NCBI RefSeq assembly: GCF_021026295.1
Contig: NZ_JAJNDA010000001.1
Coordinates: 1 to 64,000, forward strand
Direction of reading: 5' to 3'
From: Actinomycetospora soli
GTDB lineage: Bacteria > Actinomycetota > Actinomycetes > Mycobacteriales > Pseudonocardiaceae
DNA: 64,000 nucleotides
Positions 49,143 through 56,395 of the stretch are shown one piece after another. Below the pieces are notes generated by a model. The model worked only from the letters and a program-made list of their open reading frames with translations. It did not search any database and was not told the DNA's origin. The position numbers were made by a program, and so were the translations under genes. The number at the start of each line of letters is the position of its first letter. Position 1 is the first letter of the stretch.

Positions 49143-50105
49143 ATGGGGAGCGTGCGCCCGCCGGAGTCTCTGCCGCCCCGCTTCGGGCTCGACCCGGCGC
49201 GCATGCGGCTGCCGGTGTCGGACGAGTGGGCGACGATCCGCGACCACGTGGTGACGCGGGTGCCGCTGCCGGCCGCGCAGGTCGACGCCATGTTCGACGC
49301 CGGGCGCTTCCACGACGCCGAGGGCCCGCTGCCGGCCGACGCGCCGTACGTCAGCGGCGGGTCGATCTGGTTCCACCGGGACCTTCCCGACGAGGCCCCG
49401 GTGCCGTTCGGCATCGACGTCGCGTTCTCCGACGACCGCGTCCTCGTCGCCGACAAGCCGCACTTCCTCGCGACGATCCCCCGCGGGAAGCACGTGCGGG
49501 AGACGGCGCTGGTCCGGCTGCGCGACGAGCTCGGCCTGCCCGACCTCTCCCCCGCCCACCGGCTCGACCGGGTCACCGCGGGGCTCGTGCTGTTCGTGAT
49601 CCGGCGCGCGGACCGCGGGACGTTCCAGAACCTGTTCCGCGACCGGCGGGTGGCCAAGACCTACGAGGCGGTCACGCGGTACGACCCGGCGCTCCCGACG
49701 ACGCAGGTGGTGCGCTCGCGGATCGTCAAGGAGCGCGGGACCGTCACGGCCCGCGAGGTGGACGGCGAACCGAACGCCGAGACGCTCGTGGAGCTGGTCG
49801 GGCACCGCGACGACCCGGTGCTCGGGCCGGTCGCGCGGTACCGGCTGACCCCGCGCACGGGGCGGACCCACCAGCTGCGCCTGCACCTCTGCTCGCTCGG
49901 GATCCCGATCCTGGGCGACCCGTTCTACCCCGACCTCCGGGACGTCCCGCTGGACGACCTCCGCACGCCCCTGCAGCTGCTGGCGCGGACGCTGAGCTGG
50001 CCGGACCCCACGTCGGGCGAGCCCGTCACGGTGCACTCGCGGCGGACCCTGCAGGCGTGGGACGACCCGGCCGGCTGGCTCGCCGGCCCCGCAGGCACCC
50101 CCTGA
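49143..50105 (+). CDS. RluA-family RNA pseudouridine synthase
   Basis: 320 residues, ATG 49143. An N-terminal S4-like segment is followed by the catalytic domain with HRLDRVTAGLVLF (catalytic Asp), DRRVAKTYEAV, RYRLTPRTGRTHQLRLHL and LGIPILGDPFYP. Converts uridines in rRNA or tRNA to pseudouridine; the exact site is not predictable. It starts directly after the nested palindrome, so its promoter may lie within that element or the gene may be read through from the acyl-CoA dehydrogenase. Confidence 0.9.
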   Translation: MGSVRPPESLPPRFGLDPARMRLPVSDEWATIRDHVVTRVPLPAAQVDAMFDAGRFHDAEGPLPADAPYVSGGSIWFHRDLPDEAPVPFGIDVAFSDDRVLVADKPHFLATIPRGKHVRETALVRLRDELGLPDLSPAHRLDRVTAGLVLFVIRRADRGTFQNLFRDRRVAKTYEAVTRYDPALPTTQVVRSRIVKERGTVTAREVDGEPNAETLVELVGHRDDPVLGPVARYRLTPRTGRTHQLRLHLCSLGIPILGDPFYPDLRDVPLDDLRTPLQLLARTLSWPDPTSGEPVTVHSRRTLQAWDDPAGWLAGPAGTP

Positions 50106-50173
50106 CGCCGCGTTCGCGGCGGCCGGACGTGCCCGATGTGCACCTCGGGAGCCGCAGCGGGTACCTCGCCCCG

Positions 50174-50683
50174 GTGCCCGACCCCCTGATCGTCTCCGCC
50201 GTCCTCGTCCCCGACGCCCAGGCCGACCTGGACGCCCAGCGCCGACGCTGGTTCCCGGCGGACCGCCTGCACGTCGGCGCGCACATCACGCTGTTCCACG
50301 CCCTGCCCGGGGAGCGTCTCGACGAGGTCCGGACCCAGCTCGCCCGGCTCACGCGCGGCGATCGGCCGGCGATCCACGTGGGCGAGCCGTTCAAGCTGGG
50401 CCGCGGGGTCGGTCTGCGGCTGCAGTCCTCGGAGCTCGAGGGCATCCGCGGGGCGATCGCGAAGCGCTTCGAGGACGACCTGTCCGACCAGGACGCCCGC
50501 CGCTGGCGCCCGCACGTGACGATCCAGAACAAGGTGACGCCCGAGGAGGCCCGCCGCACCCTCGAGACCGTCCGGGAAACGCACGTCCCGTACGACACCG
50601 AGGTCGAGGCCCTCGCCCTGTGGCACTACCGTGGCGGCCCGTGGGAGGCGGCGGGGGACTACGCATTCGACCGGTCCGGCTGA
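50174..50683 (+). CDS. 2H phosphoesterase (2'-5' RNA ligase family)
   Basis: 169 residues from GTG 50174. The two histidine motifs of the 2H superfamily are present: GAHITLFH near residue 33 and RPHVTIQNK near residue 115 (HxT each). The family hydrolyses cyclic phosphodiesters or ligates RNA in vitro. A longer start at about 50139 is possible but less supported. It ends 22 bases before the nitronate monooxygenase gene, and co-transcription is likely. Confidence 0.87.
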   Translation: MPDPLIVSAVLVPDAQADLDAQRRRWFPADRLHVGAHITLFHALPGERLDEVRTQLARLTRGDRPAIHVGEPFKLGRGVGLRLQSSELEGIRGAIAKRFEDDLSDQDARRWRPHVTIQNKVTPEEARRTLETVRETHVPYDTEVEALALWHYRGGPWEAAGDYAFDRSG

Positions 50684-50705
50684 CGAGGCGGGGCGGGCCG
50701 GTCCG

Positions 50706-51719
50706 GTGAACCCGATCGTCGCGGCCCCGATGGCCGGCGGGCCGTCCACGCCGGCGCTGGTGGCGGCCGTCGCGCGGGCCGGCGGCTTCGGCTACCTCGC
50801 CGGGGGCTACCTGACCGCCGACGCCCTCGCCGCCCAGCTCGCGGAGCTGCGCCAGCGCTCGGACCGGCCGTTCGGGGTCAACCTGTTCCTGCCCGACCCG
50901 AGCCCGCGCGCCCGTCGTCGGGACCGGGCCGTGGCGTCCTACGGTCGGCGCATCGCCGCCGAGGCCCGCGCGGTGCTCGTCGAGCTCGGCGACCCGCACC
51001 CCGCGGCCGATCCCGACGACGGGTCGGGCCTGGACGCGAAGATTCGGGTGCTCGCGGCGGACCCGCCCGACACGATCAGCGTCACCTTCGCGCTCCCCGA
51101 CCCCGACCGCCTCGCCGCGCTGCGGGCGACCGGCGCGCGGCTGCTGGCCACCGTGACGAGCCCCGAGGAGGCCCGGGCGGCCGCGGACGCGGGGTTCGAC
51201 GGCCTCGTCGTCCAGGGCACCGACGCGGGCGGGCACCGCGGGACGCACGCGGTCGCGGCCGAGCCGAACGACGTCGACACCCTCGACCTGGTCCGCGCCA
51301 TCCGGCCGCGGACCGCCCTGCCGCTGGTCGCCGCGGGCGGGATCGCGGACGCCGCCGGGGTCCGGCGGGCGCTCGACGCCGGCGCGGAGCAGGTCCAGCT
51401 CGGCACCGCGTTCCTGCGCACCGAGGAGGCCGGGACCTCCGCGACCCACCGCGAGGCCCTCGCGGACCCCGCCTTCTCCGGCACCACGGTCACGCGGGCC
51501 TTCACGGGCCGCGCCGCGCGGGCACTGACGAACCGCTTCGCCGTCGAGCACGGTCCGGTCGCGCCGGCCGCCTACCCGGAGCTGCACCACCTGACGCGGC
51601 CGATCCGCGTCGCCGCCGCGAAGGCGGGCGACGCCGAGCGGCTGCACCTGTGGGCCGGCGTGCACTTCCGCCGCGCGACCGCAGGACCTGCCGCCGAGGT
51701 GGTGCGCGGCCTGCTCTGA
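50706..51719 (+). CDS. Nitronate monooxygenase (2-nitropropane dioxygenase family)
   Basis: 337 residues from GTG 50706. FMN-dependent TIM barrel: VAAPMAGGPSTPALVAAVARAGG at the start, then GFDGLVVQGTDAGGHRG with the catalytic His, and PLVAAGGIADAAGVRRALDAGAEQVQLGTAFL with the FMN-phosphate site. Oxidises propionate-3-nitronate or alkyl nitronates. The C-terminal segment (LTNRFAVEHGPVAPAAYPELHHLT) is standard. Confidence 0.92.
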   Translation: MNPIVAAPMAGGPSTPALVAAVARAGGFGYLAGGYLTADALAAQLAELRQRSDRPFGVNLFLPDPSPRARRRDRAVASYGRRIAAEARAVLVELGDPHPAADPDDGSGLDAKIRVLAADPPDTISVTFALPDPDRLAALRATGARLLATVTSPEEARAAADAGFDGLVVQGTDAGGHRGTHAVAAEPNDVDTLDLVRAIRPRTALPLVAAGGIADAAGVRRALDAGAEQVQLGTAFLRTEEAGTSATHREALADPAFSGTTVTRAFTGRAARALTNRFAVEHGPVAPAAYPELHHLTRPIRVAAAKAGDAERLHLWAGVHFRRATAGPAAEVVRGLL

Positions 51720-51779
51720 TCGGACGCGTCCCTCCTCGGTCGTTCGGGTACCACGGCCCGCCGAACGGGAGGAGGACCC

Positions 51780-52307
51780 ATGTCCGACGGTGCCGAACCC
51801 ACCGACACCAGTACGACCGGCCGCGCGGGCCACCGGCTCGCGGGCGCCGTGAAGAAGGCGGCCGGAGCGGTCACGGGCAACGACACGCTGCGCGCCGAGG
51901 GCGAGCTGCAGACCGAGCGCGCCGACGCCGAGAAGGAGGCCGAGCGCGCCGAGGCCCAGGCCCGGCAGAAGCGCGAGGAGGCCGAGGCCGAGGCCCGCGC
52001 GGAGGAACTGCGCGTGGAGCGCGAGCGCCTGGCCGCCGAGGACGCCCGCGGCGAGCGCGAGGAGCGGGCCGAGGCCGAGCGCCGCGCCCGCGAGGAGCGC
52101 ATCGAGGCCGAGACCGCACAGCGCGAGCAGGTGGTCTCGCAGACCGCGCAGGCCCAGGAGCGGGCGGCGCAGCGCGACGAGGCGGCGGCCGTGCGCGAGC
52201 GCGGCGAGGCGGAGACACGCGTGCGCGACGAGGAGCAGCGGGCCGAGCAGGCCCGCCGCTCCGCGCGCACGCTCGAGGCGGTCGAACAGGTCGAGGAGGA
52301 CCGATGA
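51780..52307 (+). CDS. CsbD-like start with long charged coiled coil
   Basis: 175 residues, ATG 51780 with GGAGGA before it. The N-terminal ~45 residues (RLAGAVKKAAGAVTGNDTLRAEG) resemble CsbD-type stress proteins; residues ~50-170 are an unbroken Glu/Arg/Ala helix with heptad-like spacing (EAERRAREERIEAETAQREQ), i.e. a long coiled coil. No enzyme motif. Coupled (ATGA) to the next coiled-coil gene, so the two may pair. Function unknown; I infer a stress-related structural role from the CsbD-like head. Confidence 0.75.
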   Translation: MSDGAEPTDTSTTGRAGHRLAGAVKKAAGAVTGNDTLRAEGELQTERADAEKEAERAEAQARQKREEAEAEARAEELRVERERLAAEDARGEREERAEAERRAREERIEAETAQREQVVSQTAQAQERAAQRDEAAAVRERGEAETRVRDEEQRAEQARRSARTLEAVEQVEEDR

Positions 52308-52924
52308 GCAACCCGGTGTCGGCGGTGGCGGGACCCGTGATCTCGCTGGGGTTCGGCGTGGTGCGCCTGCCGGTGGGGCTCCTGGCCCAGGTCACCGGCA
52401 ACGGCGGCAACAAGGAGTGGGGCCCGTCGCTGGCCGTCGACGCCGTCGAGGGCGGCGTGCGGCAGGTGCTGGGGTCGCTGCTGCGCGACCCGGACCTGGC
52501 GCGCCAGGGAGACGTCACCGACGCCCGGGTGCAGCAGCGCACCGAGGCCGCGGAACGCGACCAGGCGGCGCAGGCCCGGCGCGAGGTGGCCGACGACCGG
52601 CTCGAGCAGCGCCGCGAGCGCGACCAGGAGGCCCGCCGCAGGGCCCGCGAGGCCGAGCAGCAGCAGCATCGTCGCCTCGAGCAGGAGAAGGAGCAGCGCG
52701 CGCAGCAGGAACGCGAGCGCGAGCAGCAGCGCAAGCAGGCCGCCCGCCGCGACGAGCAGCGTGCGCAGGAGATCGCCGACGACCACGCCCAGGAGGCCCG
52801 TCGCACCCGGGTCGAGGCGGAGTCGCAGGCCGTCGAGGCCGAGCGGGAGGCCGCGGCCGCGAAGGCCGAGGCGCTCGACGTCGCCGAGGCGAAGCGGTCG
52901 GCGAAGAACGCCCGCAAGCGGTGA
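52304..52924 (+). CDS. Membrane-proximal coiled-coil protein
   Basis: 206 residues. An N-terminal amphipathic/hydrophobic stretch (VSAVAGPVISLGFGVVRLPVGLLAQVTG) is followed from residue ~65 by a highly charged Gln/Arg/Glu coiled coil (EAEQQQHRRLEQEKEQRAQQ) ending in KNARKR. The hydrophobic head could touch the membrane while the helix pairs with the preceding gene's coiled coil. ATGA overlap with that gene supports a joint function. No family recognised. Confidence 0.72.
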   Translation: MSNPVSAVAGPVISLGFGVVRLPVGLLAQVTGNGGNKEWGPSLAVDAVEGGVRQVLGSLLRDPDLARQGDVTDARVQQRTEAAERDQAAQARREVADDRLEQRRERDQEARRRAREAEQQQHRRLEQEKEQRAQQEREREQQRKQAARRDEQRAQEIADDHAQEARRTRVEAESQAVEAEREAAAAKAEALDVAEAKRSAKNARKR

Positions 52925-52930
52925 CCCACG

Positions 52931-52965
52931 CCGTGGGGGCGGACCGGTCGGGACCGTCCCCACGG
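52931..52965 (+). terminator. Hairpin between coiled-coil pair and GH15 gene
   Basis: CCGTGGGG (52931-52938) pairs with CCCCACGG (52958-52965), and the pairing extends inward with two mismatches over about 15 bases. It sits seven bases after the upstream stop and 14 bases before the GH15 start, so it may end or attenuate transcription. Confidence 0.5.
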
Positions 52966-52979
52966 GGTACCACCCGATC

Positions 52980-54794
52980 ATGCTGGCCATCGAGGACCAC
53001 GGCGTGATCGGCGACCTGCGGACGGTCGCCCTGGTGGGCACCGACGGGAGCATCGACTTCGCGTGTCTGCCCGACTTCGACTCGCCGGCCGTGTTCTCCG
53101 CCCTGCTCACCGAGGACGGGGCCGAGGCCGAGCGCAGCGCGTTCACCGTCCGCCCGGGCTCCTGCACCCGCACCAAGCAGCTCTACCTGCCCGACTCCAA
53201 CGTCCTGATGACCCGCTTCCTCGACGCGGACTCGGTGTCGGAGGTCGTCGACCTCATGGACCCCGAGGACGACGGCACCCGCCCGCTGGTGCGGACGGTG
53301 CGCGTCGTCCGGGGCCGGCAGCGGTTCACCGTGCGCTGCGCGCCCGCGTTCGACTGGGCCCGGGCCCGGCACACCGTGGAGCTCCTGGACGGCGTCGGCG
53401 CGGTCTTCCTCCCGGACGACGGGTCCGGTGCGTTGGTGCTGCGCACCGGGGCGGCTCTCCGGGTGGCCGACGACCCCGACGCGACCGGACCCGCCGTCGT
53501 CGCGGAGATCGACCTCGGGGCCGGGGAGGCGGCGGACTTCCTGCTGAGCTGGCACGACGAGGCGCCGCACCGCAACGACGTCGAGGTGCTCGGCGAGCAC
53601 GAGGCGGACCGGCGGCGGGACGCGGTGCTCGCCTACTGGCAGCGGTGGCTCGCCCGCTCGACCTACGCGGGGCGCTGGCGCGAGATGGTCCACCGCTCCG
53701 CGCTGCTGCTCAAGCTCATGGTGCACCGGCCGACCGGAGCGCTGATCGCGTCACCGACGGCCGGGCTGCCGGAGGAGATCGGCGGGGAGCGCAACTGGGA
53801 CTACCGGTACGCCTGGCTGCGCGACGCCGCGTTCACCTCCTACGCCCTGATGCGGCTGGGCTTCGTCGAGGAGGGCCGGGCGTTCCTGTCCTGGCTCGAG
53901 CAGCGGATGGCCGAGGCGGACGACACGTCGGGTCTGCTGCCGGTCTACACCGTGCACGGGGCGCCGCCGCCGGAGGAGGTCGAGCTGACGCACCTGTCGG
54001 GGTACCGGGGCTCGCGGCCGGTGCGGATCGGGAACGCCGCGGGGGCGCAGCGCCAGCTCGACACCTACGGCGAGGTGATGGACTCGGTCTACATCGCCAA
54101 CAAGGAGACCCCGATCTCCTACGACCTGTGGACCCGGGTCCGCGGCTCGCTCGACTGGTTGGACCGCAACCGGCACCTGCCCGACCAGGGGCTCTGGGAG
54201 TCCCGGGGCGAGCCGCAGTTCCACACCTACTCGCGGGTGATGGTGTGGGTGGCGTTCGAGCGCGCGCTGCGCCTGGCGCGCCAGCGCGGCCTGCCGGCCC
54301 CCGTGGAGGCGTGGGAGAAGGCCGCGGCCGAGGCCTACGAGGAGGTCCAGCGCGACTGCTGGGACGACGACCTGGGCTCGTACACGCAGTTCCCCGGCAC
54401 CGACCAGGTCGAGGCCGGGCTGCTGATCCTGCCGCTGGTGAAGTTCTCCGGGCCGACCGACCCGCGCTTCCTCTCGACCCTCACGCGCATCGAGGACGAC
54501 CTGGTCGTCGACTCGCTGGTGCAGCGCTACCCGCCGGACGGGTCCGACGGGCTCGACGGCGAGGAGGGCACGTTCAACCTGTGCTCGTTCTGGTACGTCG
54601 AGGCGCTCACCCGGGCGGGCCGGGCCGACCGGGCCCGCAACGTGCTGGAGAAGGCGTTCACCTACGCCAACCACGTCGGGCTGTTCGCCGAGGAGCTCTC
54701 CGCCTCGGGCGAGCAGCTGGGCAACTTCCCCCAGGCCCTGACCCACCTGGGGCTGATCAGTGCGGCGGTGAACCTGGACCGGGCGCTGGGCTGA
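52980..54794 (+). CDS. Glycoside hydrolase family 15 protein (trehalase/glucoamylase-like)
   Basis: 604 residues, ATG 52980. Begins with the family start IEDHGVIGDLRTVALVGTDGSIDFACLPDFDSPAVFSALL, then an (alpha/alpha)6 barrel with GGERNWDYRYAWLRDAAFTSYAL (general-acid region) and EEGTFNLCSFWYVEAL, plus GLWESRGEPQFHTYSRVMVWVAFERAL. Actinobacterial members of this exact type hydrolyse trehalose or other alpha-glucosides. No signal peptide, so cytoplasmic. The 3' end overlaps the convergent membrane gene by 38 bases. Confidence 0.92.
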   Translation: MLAIEDHGVIGDLRTVALVGTDGSIDFACLPDFDSPAVFSALLTEDGAEAERSAFTVRPGSCTRTKQLYLPDSNVLMTRFLDADSVSEVVDLMDPEDDGTRPLVRTVRVVRGRQRFTVRCAPAFDWARARHTVELLDGVGAVFLPDDGSGALVLRTGAALRVADDPDATGPAVVAEIDLGAGEAADFLLSWHDEAPHRNDVEVLGEHEADRRRDAVLAYWQRWLARSTYAGRWREMVHRSALLLKLMVHRPTGALIASPTAGLPEEIGGERNWDYRYAWLRDAAFTSYALMRLGFVEEGRAFLSWLEQRMAEADDTSGLLPVYTVHGAPPPEEVELTHLSGYRGSRPVRIGNAAGAQRQLDTYGEVMDSVYIANKETPISYDLWTRVRGSLDWLDRNRHLPDQGLWESRGEPQFHTYSRVMVWVAFERALRLARQRGLPAPVEAWEKAAAEAYEEVQRDCWDDDLGSYTQFPGTDQVEAGLLILPLVKFSGPTDPRFLSTLTRIEDDLVVDSLVQRYPPDGSDGLDGEEGTFNLCSFWYVEALTRAGRADRARNVLEKAFTYANHVGLFAEELSASGEQLGNFPQALTHLGLISAAVNLDRALG

Positions 54795-55275
54795 CGGCGC
54801 GGAACCAGGCGTTCGACGACGGCACGAAGAGCAGCACGAGGACCGACACCTGCAGCGCGGCCGCGCCGATGGTGATCAGGGACGGCCCGACGAGGGCGGC
54901 GCTCGCCCCGGAGCCCGCGAGACCGACCGCGCTCACCAGCGCCACCACGATGCGGGCGGCCCGGCTGCCGGTCCGGACGCGTCGGGCGAGCAGGAACCAC
55001 AGGGACACCAGGGCCAGCCCCAGCAGCACGGCGAGCAGGCAGGCGGCCAGGCCCGGGTAGTCGCCGGTGCCGAGTCCGAACGCGACCGCCAGCAGGCCGA
55101 AGAAGCCGACGCCGAGCACGCCGAACGCTCCCTGCACCCCGAGCACGACCGCGGCGGCCGTCACCGGGGCCGGCGGGCCCGGCGGCGCACCGGAGGGCGG
55201 GACGGCGGGTAGGGCGGGGAGGACCGTGGTCGCGTCGAACGTCGCGTGGCGGCCGGAGTACGCGGGGAGAGTCAT
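54757..55275 (-). CDS. Proline-rich small membrane protein
   Basis: 172 residues, ATG 55275. About 50 residues of Pro/Ala-rich N-terminus (VLPALPAVPPSGAPPGPPAP) are followed by four hydrophobic helices (VVLGVQGAFGVLGVGFFGLLAVAFG, AACLLAVLLGLALVSLWFLLA, IVVALVSAVGLAGSGASAAL, SLITIGAAALQVSVLVLLFV). No family recognised. Upstream lies GGCGA-AAA-TCGCC at about 55319-55331, a possible regulatory palindrome. Confidence 0.72.
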   Translation of the reverse strand: MTLPAYSGRHATFDATTVLPALPAVPPSGAPPGPPAPVTAAAVVLGVQGAFGVLGVGFFGLLAVAFGLGTGDYPGLAACLLAVLLGLALVSLWFLLARRVRTGSRAARIVVALVSAVGLAGSGASAALVGPSLITIGAAALQVSVLVLLFVPSSNAWFRAVSPAPGPGSPPH

Positions 55276-55433
55276 GGAGCGATCGTGACGCTCCGTAGAG
55301 CAGAACAGAAGACAGCTGGCGAAAATCGCCATGGATCATCACGTTCGGTGACGCGCTCGCCCGCTCCCCTCGCCGGGAACGGGCGTTCGCGACCGCGGCG
55401 CCGGGTAGCCCCCGCTTCCCGGCACGTGGGGTT

Positions 55434-55589
55434 CTAGAAGAACGTCTTGCGCCCGCCCACGCCCCGGCCGACGGCGCCGAGGATGGTGAGGATCAGGCCG
55501 ACGACCACCAGGATCCACCCGATGTAGGTCAGCACGGCGATCGGGACGATGTACCCGACGATCAGCAGGATGATGCCGAGGATGATCAT
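55434..55589 (-). CDS. Small hydrophobic protein (DUF6131-like, 51 aa)
   Basis: 51 residues, ATG 55589 with GAGGGAG upstream. Two tightly packed transmembrane helices (MIILGIILLIVGYIVPIAVL, TYIGWILVVVGLILTILGAV) and a short basic tail GRGVGGRKTFF. Proteins of this size and pattern are common in mycobacteria and relatives (DUF6131) and are often stress-induced; the function is unknown. Divergent from the NUDIX gene at 55737. Confidence 0.75.
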   Translation of the reverse strand: MIILGIILLIVGYIVPIAVLTYIGWILVVVGLILTILGAVGRGVGGRKTFF

Positions 55590-55686
55590 GACGCTCCCTC
55601 GTGTAGGACCGGCCGGGCGGCCGGGGTCAGCGAAGTACCCGAGCGTCACGGCGAACACACACAAGGTCCACACATCACTCCTCCGA

Positions 55687-55707
55687 GTGACCGTTCTTCT
55701 GACCGTT
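55687..55707. promoter_or_regulatory. Direct repeat TGACCGTTC x2 in divergent promoter
   Basis: TGACCGTTC occurs at 55687-55695 and 55699-55707, 12 bases apart, roughly one helical turn, in the 147-base gap between the DUF6131-like and NUDIX genes. Its position suits a response-regulator or activator site. Confidence 0.45.
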
Positions 55708-55736
55708 CGTCGCATGTCGAGACAGAAGGGACGCGT

Positions 55737-56309
55737 GTGACTCCGGCTGACGCCTGGGCCACCCACGAGGTGACCACCGTGTGGGGAGCACCGCTCACCG
55801 TCACCACGGACGACGACGACGCCTCGGTCCGCGTCGAGCTGCACGACGTCACCGCGCCGGAGGGCGACCGGTTCGACTACCCGGTGGTGCACCTGCCGTC
55901 GGTCGCGGTCGCCGTGGTGGTCCGCGACGAGCAGGTCCTCGTCCTGCGCACCTACCGCTACCCGGTCGGCCGCTACGGCTACGAGCTGCCCGGCGGCGGC
56001 GTCGACCCCGGCGAGGAACCGGCGGTCGCGGCCGCCCGCGAGACCGCGGAGGAGACCGGCTGGTCCCCCGTCGGCCCCGGGCGTCCGCTCATCACCTTCC
56101 AGCCGTTGCCCGGCGGCGTCGTCTCCACCGTCCACGTGCACCTCTGGACCGAGGTCGAGCGCAGCGACGCGCCCCTCGACCGGCACGAGCCCGGGCAGGC
56201 GCAGTGGATCCCGGTGGCCGACGTCGTGCGCCTCGCCGCCGCCGGCGAGCTGCTCGGGTCCGGGACCCTCGTCGGCCTCCTGCAGTACGTCGCGGAACGG
56301 CAGGTGTGA
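55737..56309 (+). CDS. NUDIX hydrolase (ADP-sugar pyrophosphatase-like)
   Basis: 190 residues from GTG 55737. The Nudix box [23 protein letters not shown] is present with two changes: RE is RET and the REUxEE helix reads ETAEETG, still retaining the metal-binding Glu residues. Preceded by VLVLRTYRYPVGRYGYELPGGG, typical of ADP-ribose pyrophosphatases. It ends 87 bases before IcmF. Confidence 0.87.
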   Translation: MTPADAWATHEVTTVWGAPLTVTTDDDDASVRVELHDVTAPEGDRFDYPVVHLPSVAVAVVVRDEQVLVLRTYRYPVGRYGYELPGGGVDPGEEPAVAAARETAEETGWSPVGPGRPLITFQPLPGGVVSTVHVHLWTEVERSDAPLDRHEPGQAQWIPVADVVRLAAAGELLGSGTLVGLLQYVAERQV

Positions 56310-56330
56310 CAGACCGGTCCTCGCGAATAC

Positions 56331-56346
56331 TAGGACGTCCTACTAT
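56331..56346 (+). promoter_or_regulatory. Palindrome overlapping the icmF promoter
   Basis: TAGGACGTCCTA (56331-56342) is a perfect 12-base palindrome directly overlapping TACTAT (56341-56346), a good -10 box, with the icmF ATG 50 bases further on. A repressor binding here would block icmF. Confidence 0.55.
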
Positions 56347-56395
56347 CGTCGCCGGGGTACTCCCCTCCACACCCGGCGACCGAGGACGACGCGAC

